The notes under the pieces are model-generated. The model did not search any database. It saw nothing but the letters and a program-made list of their open reading frames with translations, and was not told the origin of the DNA. The translations under genes were made by a program, and so were the position numbers. DNA of 64,000 nucleotides, from the NCBI GenBank assembly GCA_007922195.1, contig ML682005.1, positions 38,116,372 through 38,180,371 on the forward strand, in the 5' to 3' direction. This document shows positions 32,684 to 45,085 of this stretch, one piece after another; position 1 is the stretch's first letter, and each line of letters opens with the position of its first letter. Origin of the DNA: Podocnemis expansa (lineage: Eukaryota > Chordata > Testudines > Podocnemididae).

Positions 32684-33974
32684 CAGTGGTTAAAGTATAT
32701 TTTGGTGGGCCCCAGAACTGTCCTAATCTCTGGGCCCCCCTTCCCGTATTGTCCGGGCTCCCTTCGTGCATGTGCGGGAACCAGAGCTTAACGTGGCTGC
32801 TTGCCCCTTTCATTGCGCGGCTCCATTGAGCTGCTTTGGGCTGCCTGGGGTTTTGCCCTGTTGGTCCCGCCGTAGTTATGGCTCTATCTGGTGGGAGCTC
32901 AAGTAGGCATTTTTGAGCCCCACCAGCTGTTTCCTCACATATGAAGCACAGCCTCAAATCCACATCACCCCAACCTTGTCCACTAATGCCCACTTCAGAC
33001 CCCTTTCCCCCATGTCCTCCTCAGCCCCGTCTCCATTCCGTAAGCTCACCGCCCCCAAGTCCCCACTCCGTTCCTACCACCTACCCCCCTACCTCCTACA
33101 TTTTTACTCCACCCCTCTTTTAGCCCCCCAGCCTCATCCACACCTCCTCAGCCCCCCATCTGAACCCACCCTCTGGCTCTCCTGGTCCCTGCCACAGTCG
33201 GCCTGACCGCTTCTTCCCCATGCCCTTTTCCCGTTGGTTGCCTGACTGTCCCCAACCTCCCAGGGCCCCCTTAGCTGGCTGCCAGACTGCTTTCTCCCAA
33301 TCCTGGGCTGGGGCCTTTGGGGCCTGCCTCGCTGCTCTTTTCTCCCTGAGGCTCTGATTATTCCAACAATCTTGCTCAACCCATCGCTCCCTGAGAACTG
33401 GTCAGCACCTCCACAGAGAGCATGGGGGTCTGGTGCGGTTTCAGCCTGGCCCAAAGGGTCCGCTGCCTGCCCCCAAGCTGGCAGCCCCAGAATGCCACAG
33501 GGCATGAAGGAATGGGAGACTGAGAGCCACCTAGAGTCCTGCTGGACCTGTCCACTGCAGGGCGGGCTGTGAGTGTCCAGCTCTGGTGGGCAGGGAAAGG
33601 GTGCATGGGCACTCGCAGTCACTGCTGACATGGCTGAGGAGCTGGGCCAGGATGCAGGGAGGGAGCTGCATCTGCATCGCTGGCTTGCTGGCGAGAGGGG
33701 CACAAGGACAGGATGGTGAGAGACTTGGTCCACACCACATGTGCTGCCTGGGCCTGGCACGTAGGGGTGGGGTCACTGCAGGCGCCGGAAAAGGGGGGAG
33801 GGTGACCAGGCTTGCACCCGCCTGCAGCCCGTTGAGCCGGCCCCGGGGGGGGGGTGCACAAGATTGCTGCATTCAGTCCCATTTTTCTATTTTTAAGGGC
33901 CGCAGAATGCTGACCCTGAAAATGGTGGGCCCCAGAACAACATTCTGGTGTGCTCCTCCTTGCTTTAACTCCTG
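32684..33974. mobile_element. GC-rich hAT-like element, 1291 bases, with perfect 8-base target duplication
   Basis: The left end cagtggttaaagtatattttggtgggcc matches the reversed right-end terminus of the 30129 element (caggggttaaggtataatttggcaggcc), so they are one family. The right end reads, reversed, caggagttaaagc. agaggagg flanks the element exactly (32676-32683 and 33975-33982). No transposase is recognisable, so it is presumed non-autonomous. Overlapping long frames on both strands (33134-33975) are GC artefacts. Confidence 0.85.
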
Positions 33975-33982
33975 AGAGGAGG

Positions 33983-35585
33983 GAAGCAGCAGGATCATTG
34001 CCTCAGATCCTCTGCAGGAACTCAGGAGCTCTGATGGAAGTCTGGAAAATGGGCTGCCTCACCACTGAGGCAGAAAGGCCTGCAGGCTCAGGCTAAGGCC
34101 ACACTTTGGGAAGACCAGTCCATGTTTCTTTCACCCTTCCTGGCCCGAGCTTGTCCGCTGACAGTTTAAGTCACGACAAGATGACATACAAGAATGGAGA
34201 TTGAGACATACAAAAAAAGCAGGGTTGAGCCATTGATATGTATATACAGATGAACTAATGCACATCTAATGTACTTAACAGTTATTGCACATTTTGCCTG
34301 GGAATTACATACAACCTGTCTTGTAACTGCTGTTTTCAGGTCTCTGGTAAGTAAGGAAACGTGTTAAAAGTAGCACATCTTTTCTCTTCTCCCATAAGTG
34401 GCTGTGGGTACACATTTTACATAATATAATTAGTACTGGGTCAGACCTGTGATTCATTTTATCCAATGTCCGATCTCTGACAGTGGGCAGCAGCAATTAT
34501 TCCGGAGTAAGGGGCAAAAGATGCCACAATAGGCATATATGGGATAATCTGCCTCCCTCCAGAGAATTCTCTTTCTAATCCTCAGGCTGAGATTGGTTTA
34601 TAAACCCTGAAATTTATGGTTTTCTATCCCTTCTAAAACTCTGTAAAAATATTTACTGTTATAACTCTGGATATTCTTGTTGTTCATATAAATGCAAGCT
34701 CCTTCCTTTAATCATGCTAAATTCTTGGCTTCATGATTTCCTATGGCATAGTCTAATTATGCATTTTGAATTTACCACCTTTCAATTTTATTGAACGTCT
34801 CCTTTTTTGTATTTTACAGTCTACTTCTCAAACATTTTCAGGGGAATTTTTTTCTTCAGTTCTGGCCTTACAAATACTCTTAATTTATACATTCTGAATG
34901 ATGGATGCAGTCAAAGTGTGTTGCTGCTATAGTATCCAAAAATCTTGCATGCAGACCATCAAGATTCTGTTACAATTTCAAAGCTGCTCTTCAATGACAA
35001 ATCAATTTTGTTGCCAGACTAAAAAACTGACCTACTAAAGGTACATGACAAGTTGTAGAAGTCTTGCACAAAGGTCATATGTCACTTGTGACACATTTTT
35101 GTGTATTTTTAAAAAAAAATTAGGTTTCTTATTCAAAATTAGGCAGCTTCAGACGTGATTATATTTACCAAGCATCCAGTTGATGAATGGAAATTATGCA
35201 GGAGACTAAGGAAAGCTATGGCTCAGAGTATGCAGATTTTGTTATGTAAAGAGAAAGGCACCCTAAATTCATGAACATAGACATTCTTATAGAAAAAGAA
35301 TGATTGCTAATTACAAACAAATATAGAACAGATTTATGTTTGTTGGCAGATTGAGTTCACTGCAAGGCTTTTTATGTGATGCAGTTGTAAATTAGAATTC
35401 GATAATTTATGTGCTACAACATGTTTTGTTGATTTTCACAGGTACAGTGTATGCTTTTGAAATGTGTAGACTTGAAGCATTAATGTTTGCAAGCAAATCA
35501 TACAATATGGGACAGCATAATTTTGAAAAGTGTTTCTTTTTATTTTAAAAACAGTTAAATGTAAAGTGCAAATTATTTTTTTCAG
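33983..35585. other. GALR1 intron 1 distal part
   Basis: No gene. About 34430-34560 (tgggtcagacctgtgattcattttatccaatgtc...gacagtgggcagcagcaa) resembles the antisense CR1 block seen at 12000-12390. The remainder is unassigned and ends in the exon 2 acceptor. Confidence 0.5.
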
Positions 35586-35651
35586 GTCCTTAATCATTTG
35601 CATAAAAAGTTGAGAAACATGTCAAAGAAGTCAGAAGTATCCAAGAAGAAG
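35586..35651 (+). CDS. GALR1: Galanin receptor type 1, coding exon 2 (residues 227-248, third intracellular loop)
   Basis: A 66-base, 22-codon exon. It is flanked by a cag acceptor ending at 35585, with a T-rich tract before it, and a GTAGAT donor at 35652. It is phase 0 on both sides and open. The peptide starts VLNHLHKKLRNMSKK and ends SKKK, the basic third intracellular loop that separates TM5 from TM6 and contacts G protein in this family. Joining exon 1 (...CYAK) to this exon gives the CYAKVLNHLHKKL run typical of GALR1. The exon has no ATG-led frame and is too short to be found by ORF length. Confidence 0.95.
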
Positions 35652-36454
35652 GTAGATTTCTTTCTTTATAAGTTTCATTTGCCATTACAGCTTTACAAGA
35701 ATGTAAACTTCTTCTCAGTATAATGTTGCTTGTTACCAAAGATTTAACAAAGAGATGGATTTGAATTTGAATAGCTCTGAAAGTAGACTATTTGAATTCC
35801 AAACCTTTAATCAGATTTGAATTTTGCATTTGGTCTCTAGCTGCACAATAGATAAAGCCAGTATCCTAAATCTTTATACCTTTAGTTTTGGAAGATGGAG
35901 ACCCAAATACAGAGCCAATCCTTGAGACTCAGACCTATTTCTAGTACTAATATTTCAAATAGGATTTTGAAAAGATCTTTAAATCACAAGTCTAGTATCG
36001 TTCTTTAGACCTATATCAAAGGCTCTCTATTATAGTGAATTTGTTTGGTAAAACAACATAGAACTCCAATTTTGAGCAGACTTGAAACCAGGAGTTTCTT
36101 ACATGACTCCTCCATTTATGAACAATGGAATCAAATAAACCCTTAGGGCACAGTGGTACAATCTGGGCTGATGGATACAATTACATGCCCAGGCACTGAA
36201 ATAAATGGAAATCTATATGTATGCAGATCATAGCCTGTGCAGGCTGGGTTGCAAAATCAGTCCCTAATTCAGCTAGTATTTTACATTCTCAAATTTCTGA
36301 TGGAAATATCAATTAAGAGTCTTTTTAGAGGCTTTTGAATTAACGTGGTTTGACCTTCCCTGTCCTAGGTGCCTTCTTCTTTCTATGTGTTGGGTGGGGG
36401 TATGGCCCTTCTTGAGTGCCATGTTCCCACACTCCTTATAAGTGTTCCCATCTT

Positions 36455-36600
36455 AAGTCGAACTAGCAAGTCCTGTCCATGGACATGCTAGTTTGATTTG
36501 GGTTTGTAGTGGGGCCATGTTAGTTCGAATTAAGTTAGTTCAAAATAATTAATTCGAAGCAAGTTATTTCAAACTAACTTCTTAAGTGTACACATAGCCT
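36455..36600. mobile_element. Truncated MITE, right-hand portion
   Basis: Matches the right half of the 15351-15740 MITE (gaactagcaagtcctg...catgctagtt...gtgggg ccatgttagttcgaattaa) and ends aagtgtacacatagcc followed by taa. The left end is missing. Confidence 0.6.
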
Positions 36601-36809
36601 AAGGTACTTCAGTAATTTGTGGAACCAGGGTCTATGATATGACTACTAGATACATTTTTGTAAAGGTCTTCAGAGTTGCCAGCTTTTACAATTTTATTGC
36701 GCATCCTGTGACTTTGGGTGTTTTAAAAGCTTCAGCTCTTGGAATAATGTAGTTACATGAGTATATGTGAGCTTTAATTTAAAAATTAAAAGTGTACCCT
36801 AATGTACCT

Positions 36810-37117
36810 GAAGGGCTCCAAAACCAGAAAGTAAATAAAAGAATAAAAAGAATCAAAAGAAGAAAGAATGGGTTTAAATTACAGCCAAGGAGGTTTAAAT
36901 TGGACAATAGGAAAAAATTAGTAACTGTCAGAGTGATTAATCACTGGAGTAGATTGCCTAGGCAGGTTGTGGAATCTCTGTCACTGGAAGTGTTTTAAGA
37001 GCAGGTTAGACAAGCACATGTCAAGGATGGCTTAACTGGGTACTTGGTCCTGCCATAAGTGCATCAGACTGGACTTGATGACCTCTCATGGTTCCTTCCA
37101 GTTTCTATGATTCTAAA
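36810..37117 (+). mobile_element. CR1 LINE 3' end
   Basis: Includes the last coding part, with the frame 36792-36998 reading [18 protein letters not shown], followed by ggttagacaagcacatgtcaagg and ggacttgatgacctctcatggttccttccagtttctatgattct, the standard CR1 terminus. It is 5'-truncated. Confidence 0.8.
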
Positions 37118-38564
37118 ATTGTATGAAAATTACAATTGTTTAAAAAATAACGTTGTTTTAAATTAATCTCATGTTTTTGAGGCCTATGTAATGACAGTTT
37201 AATGCTTGTGGTTGGCAATACCTATAGTATTTCTTCTTATTCAAAGCAGTGAGTGTTTTACCTGAATAAGGACACCAGAAGTGGATTTTTGGATTAGACA
37301 CTCATATTTAAGAAAATAGATAAATAATTATTTGCCAGAATATTACTTCTTTTTATAATTACTGACCACACATGAAACATTAGCACATGAAACATATTAT
37401 CTTTAGCATAGTTCCTGAAATTATATTTCAGGTAGCTTTATTTACTTACATGGAATGCTGAGTGACCCTATTAAATAAACAAGAGCAGCCCTGCAGCGTT
37501 TCCTTGGTTGCAGATTATATTAATAATGTCGTAAAGGTAATCTTTGGAATTAGTTTTGGGATGGATAATGAAATAAAACAGATGTTGCAAGGATTGTCAT
37601 ACCATTATGCACAGTTATGCATCCTGCAAGTACTATGTATTGTAAATATAGATTTAAGAGATTCAGGATCAAATTCTGCTCTCAATTCTAGGCCATGTAG
37701 CTAAACTTAGTGGCATTGCTTTGGTTAAAATAAGGAGAGGGATAAATAGCTCTTTGTAAATTGAACTGTATTTAATTATCCATATTATTCTTCTTTTGAT
37801 CAGAATGTTAACATGGTAAAAGGGCTAGGTCACTATGCTTTCCTTTTTGTCATATCTACAGAAAACTGCAAGTAGAAGTAATCTGTAGGTTTATTTTCCT
37901 TTTTTATTTCCTCCTGAGAATTTATGCACGATAAACACAGTAGAGCATTTTTCTAATTCAAAGGCTCATAGTTGTAATATTTTTTTAAGACAGATCTTTT
38001 GTTGGGCAGATTTTAAACCAGGGTCATTATTTGCAAATATGACTATTCAGGAGCATTTCTTACTATATTAAAAACATTTGGTCAGATTGTGTCTCTTGAG
38101 CAATTGACCATGACAAGCATGGTTCAAAGGCACAGCCAGTAGAATTTCTACAAAGAATGTGCCTAAAGTAGACACAATGTATCATCAGAAGCAGGGTATG
38201 CCCCTTTTGTGGTGATGTTACGCTCCCTTTCATAGGGTCTGCCGTTGCTGACTGGTGCACAGATGCTTATAGGAACATGGCTTTTCCTTTTTCCACATCT
38301 GCGGAGGTTAGGACTAAGAGCAAGTAGCACAAGGAGTGGGAATATGACAAACTCTAGTGTAAATGGAGATTTCTTGCACCTCTGTGTGCCTGCATGCATC
38401 CACTGAGAGCTGAGAACAATCCTACTCAAATTAAATTCACAGTATTGGTAGTGCATTTTTTGAAGGAACTAAACTCTTTTGGTTTCAGTAATAAATGTCA
38501 ACCAGAGCCATGATATTCCATCAAGAAGTTTTCCTTCTATTTATAAATTAGTTTTGTAAGTGAG
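37118..38564. other. GALR1 intron 2, no gene
   Basis: AT-rich sequence without recognised repeats. The frames at 37462-37704 and 38063-38456 have no domain signal. Confidence 0.5.
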
Positions 38565-38690
38565 ATAAACAAGGAGTCCTGTGAAGCTTTTAAAGACTAA
38601 CAAATTTATTTATCATCTTTAAAAACGCCACAGAACTCCTTGTATGTTTTGCTGAACTCGACTAATACAGCTACCCCTTTGGAACTTGTC
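38565..38690. mobile_element. Minimal Penelope-type fold-back tail
   Basis: aacaaggagtcctgtgaagcttttaaagac and gtctt-like taaaaacgccacagaactccttg arms face each other across only about 25 bases. The right arm ends gactaatacagctacccctttgg. It is the shortest fold-back unit in the window. Confidence 0.65.
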
Positions 38691-39480
38691 AACATGCAAG
38701 AAACTGAAATAGTTTAGCAAGATATATTCTGATCACAAAGGCTAATGATTTGGATCAAAACATAAATGCAAAGTCTTACCAGAGTGTGTTTCTTTTAAGA
38801 CAAATGTTTTAGAACAAAATTAGAAGATTTTGAAATGGTTCATGATGATGATCTAAAGCAATATTCCTTTATACATTTTAAGGCTTTAATTACTTGAAAT
38901 TAGGAGCAGGATGAAGACTAGCCTTTTTTCGAACGTTGTCAAACATCAGTTAAATTCAAGAGGAGCCAAGTTTGAATCTTCATAGATTCTGACTTACGAA
39001 TGTACTCCTTCTCACTTCTTGTTTTCTTTGGTAGACAAAATATGTTTTGGTTTTGATTTCCACTCCCCAACCAACACAAATCCACAGAAGCAGAGATGAT
39101 GTGGTAAATTTTTGGGAGGAAAAATCTGTTCTTTGGGAGTTGTCCCCATGAGTGCTCCACTTAGGTTTTGGCCTGCTCCGGTGCCGTTGATTGGAGGCTT
39201 TTGGCAGCAGTGTCTGGAGGGCCGCTCGTGTGCAGTTGGTGCCTTGCACTGTCAGGAGAGTGCCAACCATTGCTTGCACAGCTCGTTCCCTCAGTTCCTT
39301 CTCAACCACCCTGGCCTGAAATGGAGCTCTGCAGCACTTTCCCTTTTAGGTAGAAATTGAGAAAACAAACCCTTTAATTTGTTATTTTAGTCATAGGTTT
39401 TTGTCACAGTTTGTTAGTTTACCATTTGAGTTACTTAAAAAAAAATTCTTTTAGTTCTCCAGTAGTTTCTCAGCACCACC

Positions 39481-40986
39481 TTGCCTGGCTCGTCAAGTTC
39501 TAAAGGATGTGAACAATGCAGAGACACTATGCCTGTATCAGGTGGACACTCTCTCTGCACAAAATATTTGGGAGAGGGCCACATTACAGTCAAGTGCCTG
39601 CACTGGTCCAGGCTGAAAGTGCACAAAAGTCCTGCTAATGGCGAAGTCACTACAGCCCACCTCAAAGGTTCTTATTCCACAGGAGGACAAGCCAGCAACC
39701 TTCCAGTCCTCAGATAATAACAGGAAAAGAGACTTGACTTCATCTCATGGAGACTTGCAAAGAGAAAGACGAGCTCTGGATCTGAATTCGATGGCGGCAC
39801 TGTCCACCTCTAAGAGCTCAGATAGAGCCTCCACTATGGCAATGACCACTGTGCAAAGAAACCTGTATTGAGTTGGAAAATGGCTCTGGCCACAGCCTCC
39901 TCAACACTGATCAAGACTGCACCGAAGATGGTACCAACACGCTTACTCACCCCTCTCAGCACCACTGATAGTACCCTCACCAACAGCAAAGGTGCCAATG
40001 CTGATTAAAACTCCAGTATGGACTCCAATAGGTAAGGTGCACAGAGCACCTACATGTACAGTACCGAACTGACCTGGGCACTAGAAGCAAAAAGAGCCAC
40101 AATGTTTCTCACCACTCTACGGCATGGATGTATTTCCTTCCTCTTGTCAATCCTGCTCCCCTATTCTAATTCCTCTTTCAAGCAAGGGTGACCAATATTC
40201 ACATGCATCCTTCTCTTCAACTTTCTCTTTCCTGGACAGAAGCCACATCTATTGCATCTATAAAATCTCTAGCCCACATGGAGAAAACCATGAAGGAATG
40301 GATTCAACAAATGAAGATCTTAATGGAAAGATCCATACACAATCATTCCTCCACAAAGGTTGAAGTGTGTATAAACCTGGATGAACCAAGACCTTCCACA
40401 TCTTCTCCAACCCCTATGGCAGACCCTGATGAAATATCAGGAGAAGTAGTGGAGGACACATCCCCTCCACACAGTTCTTCACTGTCCCTGGATGAAGCAG
40501 TTATGCTTGCTCCTCCGTCTGCAGCTGACGACTCCAAGCAATTCCAAGAATGATTCTGCAGAGTGGCAGTTACACGAGATATACCACTACAGGAAGCGCA
40601 GGAGTCCCAACATAAACTCCTCCTCATACTCCACACCTCATCAAATCCAAAGATTGCTCTGCCAATAAATGAGGCTATACTGGAACCCGTGGATGTAATC
40701 TGGCAAACACCAGCATCCATACTTGCTACTTGCAAGTGAGCTGACAAAGTATTATGTACCCTTGAAGGGCATGGATTTTCTATTCACTCACCCACCTCTC
40801 AGTTCCCTAGTTGTGGAAGCAGTCCATCACACAAATAAGCAAAACACACAAAGATCCTCTCCCACTGACAAGGATAACAAGAAAATGGATCTCCTTGGCC
40901 ATATTGTATACTCATTTGGAACACTTCGATTTAGAATAGTCAGTTATGATGCAGTGCTCACTAAATATAATCATGACAACTATTAA
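39481..40986 (+). pseudogene. DIRS gag-like ORF, broken
   Basis: 39481-39717 contains a Cys/His cluster (CEQC...H..C..YLGEGHITVKC), the zinc-knuckle-like region of DIRS gag. 40188-40553 has an acidic Ser/Pro-rich stretch. 40723-40986 has KYYVPLKGMDFLFTHPPLSSLVVEA and YNHDNY, the conserved C-terminal block of this family. The pieces are in different frames separated by stops. Confidence 0.65.
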
Positions 40987-41565
40987 ACAATTGAAGAATT
41001 AAAGAAATACTTGCCTGAGGACAAGCAACAACAGCTTATGTCCCTGGTGGATGAAGGACTACTCATCGTGTATGCGTCTCAACAGGCATCTCTGGACATA
41101 ACAGATACTGCGGCCCGAATCACAGCAACTGCCATCACTACGCGACATTCTTCCTGGCTGTGAACTAAAGTAGACTACCTACCTTTTGAAAAAGAAAAGG
41201 TATTTTCCAAAAAGACTGATGAACCATTCCACTCCATGAAAGACTCCAAGGTGACACTTAGAATCCTAAGCATATATACACCCTCTTTCAAGAGATGCAG
41301 ATTCTAGCCCTACCAGAGGAGAGATTACCAACCCCCCAGACAACAAAGAACATTCAACTCCTATCGGCAAAGACAACAACAACACCGATCACAAGGGAGG
41401 AGGTGACCTTCTAACCAGTCAACCTTCACATAACTTCCTCAATTCAAACAGACATTATGGTCAGGTCAGGGGACTGAGAACTCTCTCAAATGCAGGAATG
41501 TCAAAAAGTTTTGGACATCACTTGTGACCCTCTTTCAATGTATGGTCCGTGATCACTTCTGACTG

Positions 41566-42350
41566 ATGGGCCCTAGAGATCGTGAGCAAGGGCCATGCTG
41601 TCCTTTTCAAATCCATTCCCACCACCGATCTACCCCAGCCCTGTCAGTCTTCAGGGACCCCTCTCATGAGCAACTCCTACAACAAGAGGTCTCTCATCTT
41701 CTTGAGATAGGAGCTATAGAAGAGGTCCCACATCTGTATCATCAAAGAGGTTTTTACTTCAGTTACTTCCTAACACAAAAGAAAAATGGTGAGTGGAGAT
41801 CAATCCTAGATCTCAGCTCACTGGACAGATACGTCCAGGTTCAAAAGTTCAAGATGGTAATGTTATCAACAATTATCCCTGCACTAAATCAAGATTTGGT
41901 TCTCAGCCCTCCACCTGAAAAATGCCTGTTTTTCATATAACTATTCACCCAGCCCACAGGAGGTTCCTTTAATTTGCACAAGACATTTCCAATATGCTAT
42001 TTTGCCATTCGACCTCACCACAGTTCCTTTAGTATTTTCCAAAGTACTTGCTGTGGTTGCAGCTCATTTATGATGCTCAAGCATCACATTATTTCCCTGT
42101 CTGAACAATTATTGCCTTCTACAGAGTCCATCACAGGCTGGAGCTATCCACGATATAGAAATAGCTATAAACCTCATACAAAACCTTGGTTTTCTGATAA
42201 ATTTTGAAAAGTCCATTATAACTCCTTCACAAACTCTACAATTTATTGGAGCCTCCGTGGACTCCACCACCTCAGGAGCGACTTTGCTGCTTCAGAGATT
42301 TCAAATTATTCAAAATGTGCTGGAAGAGGTGAAAATAACTTTCTTCACCA
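41566..42350 (+). pseudogene. DIRS reverse transcriptase / RNase H, broken
   Basis: The frame 41566-41940 holds LLEIGAIEEVP, GFYFSYFLTQKKNGEWRSILDLSSLDRYVQVQKFKM, the opening RT motifs of DIRS elements. After a stop near 41940 the domain continues in other frames. About 42190-42300 encodes LGFLINFEKSIITPSQTLQFIGA, the RT-RNase H junction. No intact catalytic Asp-Asp motif is readable. Confidence 0.75.
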
Positions 42351-43221
42351 GTGCCCACACATGCCTCTGACTACTGGGACATATGTCCACCACCACTTTT
42401 GCAGTGGAACATGCCAGACACCACAGACGAATCACTCACAGGGTGGGAAGTGCATACTTCAAACCATACAGCAGAAGGACAGCTCACGAGACCCACTACA
42501 TATCAATCTACTGGAACTCAGAGTGGTACGGAGAGCCTGTTTCCACTTCTTCCCATTAATACAAAACAAAATTGTTTGTTTTACAAGACAATACAGATTA
42601 TCACAGAGGACATCTCATGCATGAACTACACGAACAGATAGGGAAGAGCCTGCTCTCGCTCCCTACGCATGGAAGCGGTCTAACTTTGGAACTGGTGCAT
42701 CAGTCACCACATAACCATACCTGCGTCTTACCGGCCGGGACATCTACACATGACCACAGATATCCTAAGGAGAAAGTTCAATTCTGACCATGAGTGGGAG
42801 ATCAACAAAATTGTATCACACAGCACCTTTCATGACTGGGGCACACCCTCAGTAGAACTCTTTGCAACAATTAGGAGTCGACAATGCAGACAGTACTGTT
42901 CCAGAGTGGGTTGAGGATGCCGCTCTCTATGGGAAGCATCCATAATCAGTTGTCAAGGACACCTGCTATATGCTTTTCCCTCAATACCACTCTGCGCATG
43001 AGTAATACACAAAATCAGATGGGACCATGCCAAAGTAATTCTCATACCCCCAGCATGGCCAAGATAAGCTTTGTATTCAGCCCTCCCCCCCAAAAAATGT
43101 CAATCTTACCATCATGAAGACTTCCAACCTGTGTCCACCTACTGTCACAACACAACGACAGGGTGAATCACCTGAACCGCAACACATTGCACTGCACAGC
43201 ATGGAATCTGCATGGTTATAA

Positions 43222-44210
43222 GTGTTAGAAACATTATGCTCAAATCCAGTGCAAAACATACTCTTGAATAGCAGAAAACCAGCAACACAAAAATCATACC
43301 TTTACAAATGGAAGAGGTTCTCATTGTGGTCTACCACTAGATACATAGACCCTTTTACGGCACCTTTACCCTCAATCCTAGATTATTTACTAAAAGTAAA
43401 ATTACATGGTCTCCCAATTAGTTCCATTAAAGTCCATCTTGCAGTAGTCAGTACCTTCCACTGAAATGAAGAAACAGTATCAATTTTCTCTCACCCAGTT
43501 ACAAAACATTTTCTCCTGGGTCTTCAGAATCTGTACCCAGAAATCAGGGAGCCAACATCACCCTGGGATTTACTCTTGTTTTGAAGGCACTCACAAAATC
43601 CCCCTTTGAGCCACTAGCCACCTGAACCCTACTCCATCTTTCAATGAAGGTGGCCTTTCTGGTTGCCATAACTTCAGCTGGGAGGATGAGAGAGCTCAGA
43701 GCCTTCATGGCTGATCCATCTATACAATCTTTCATGAACACTCTAACTATGAGACCTCAGCCAAAATTCCTTCCCAAGGTCTCTTCTCATTTTCATATCA
43801 ACTAAAATAATATACTTAGCTACCTTCTATCCAAAGCTACAAAGATCACAATGAAGTGCTGTGGCACACCCTCAGTGTTTGCAGAGCACTTACCTTCTTC
43901 CTGAATAGAACAGAACAATTCCATAAATCCACAAGACTTAACTTCTATTATGGAATGGTTGAAAGCGAAACAGATACCTTCCCAAAGACTAACGAAGTGG
44001 ATCTCGGGCTGCATCTACCTATGTTACGAATGTTCTGGTTCATCTCTCCCACAGTAAATCAAAGCTCATTTCACTAGAGCCATGTCTGCTTCTGTGGCAT
44101 TCCTCCAAAATGTACCTATCACAGAAATTTGTAGAGCCACAACATGGTCTTCCAAAAATATCTTCCTTAAACACTATGCCATTAGCAACACGCCACACCT
44201 GGACACAAAG
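43222..44210 (+). pseudogene. DIRS tyrosine recombinase, broken
   Basis: The N-terminal SAM-like part (43222-43464) reads SRKPATQKSYLYKWKRFSLW and DYLLKVKLHGLPISSIKVHLAVVS. Further on, in shifted frames, come a YPEIREPTSPWDL block, SLW-like segments near 43650, WHTLSVCRALTFFLNRTEQFHKS (43856-44077) and, near 44150, an ATWSS-like block before the stop. Stops throughout rule out integrase activity. This enzyme replaces the DDE integrase in DIRS elements. Confidence 0.7.
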
Positions 44211-44651
44211 GGTATGTCTACAGTGGAGGTTCCATTAAGCTGACTTAACAAGGTCGACTTTAAGTTGACTTAAAGTTGACCTTGTTAAGCTGACTTAGTC
44301 TACATTTAGAATGCCTGTCAACTCCCTGCGTCCATACTGGAAGGTGCTAGTTTGACAGAGGAGTGGTGCATTTGTAGGTAGCACAGCACCCACCCTTCCT
44401 GGTGGCCAGGAAATCTGGGAGGGGACCTGGAGTCTAGTTAGGTCAACTTAAGGGCTTGCCCCATCTGCATTGGCTTAAGTCGACTTAATAAGGTTGACGT
44501 AAGCATTAAGTCGACATTAAGAGGTGGTGTTATTAAGTTGACTTAAGGAAGTGCTAAAGTCAACTTAATAAAAGCCCAGTGTGGCCACAGGGGTCTGTAA
44601 GTTGACTTAATCTTCCTTAAGTTGACCTAAGGCTCCAGTGCAGACGTATCC
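44211..44651. mobile_element. MITE with GGTATGTCTACAGTG termini inserted in DIRS
   Basis: The left end ggtatgtctacagtgg and the right end ccagtgcagacgtatcc are inverted. The interior is packed with aagtcgacttaa / ttaagttgactt palindromes, as in the 2541-3567 element. aaag flanks both sides (44207-44210, 44652-44655). It splits the end of the recombinase region from the DIRS terminus. Confidence 0.75.
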
Positions 44652-44737
44652 AAAGTTTGGGTCCTCTATTTTAGCCAACATTAGTGGACTTGCTCCGAAA
44701 TTCCTGCAACCTTAGCTAGTAACTGCTACATACTCCC

Positions 44738-45085
44738 CTGAGTGGAGCCCTCACGGGGACAACTCTTGAAGAAAATAGGAAGGTTGCTCACTTTGGTGCA
44801 GTAGCCCAGGTTCTTTGAAATGAGCATCCCTGTGACTGCTTCACTACCCCACCACACTTAGGAGATGATTCTTTGTAGTAGAGAAGGAGCTGAGAGGACG
44901 AGCAGCATGAGCGACAGTTGGCACACTCCTAACGATGTGAGGCATGTGCATGGCCCTCAGAGACTGCTGCCAAAAGTCTTTGATTTATGGCTCCAGGGCA
45001 GGCAGACAGCTGAGTAAAGCAGTTACAGGTACACTCATCTCAAAGAATGTTGACTAGTGCACCAAGGTAAGCAACCTTCTTTTCT
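44738..45085. repeat. DIRS right terminus with internal complementary region
   Basis: 44740-44767 (gtggagccctcacggggacaact) is the inverted copy of 39137-39162. 44880-45003 reads, on the minus strand, ttttggcagcagtctctgagggcc...gtgccaactg...cagctccttctc, matching 39197-39303. 44790-44850 and 45018-45082 are inverted copies of each other (ggaaggttgctcactttggtgca / tgcaccaaggtaagcaaccttc). Confidence 0.75.

Larger units (their letters stand above)
39110..45085 (+). mobile_element. DIRS-like (tyrosine recombinase) retrotransposon, degenerate
   Basis: The order gag-like (39481-40986), reverse transcriptase/RNase H (41566-42350), tyrosine recombinase (43222-44210) is that of DIRS elements. The inverted terminal motif gagttgtccccatgagtgctccactt (39137-39162) returns inverted at 44740-44767, and the right end carries a complementary region matching the left end. 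Stops and frameshifts occur throughout, so it is inactive. A MITE is inserted at 44211-44651. It lies in GALR1 intron 2 in the sense orientation. Confidence 0.85.

Noticed and set aside
33134..33975. Overlapping long frames (up to 208 codons) on both strands
   Set aside because: They lie in the 1291-base GC-rich hAT-like element; overlap on both strands and the lack of motifs argue against coding.
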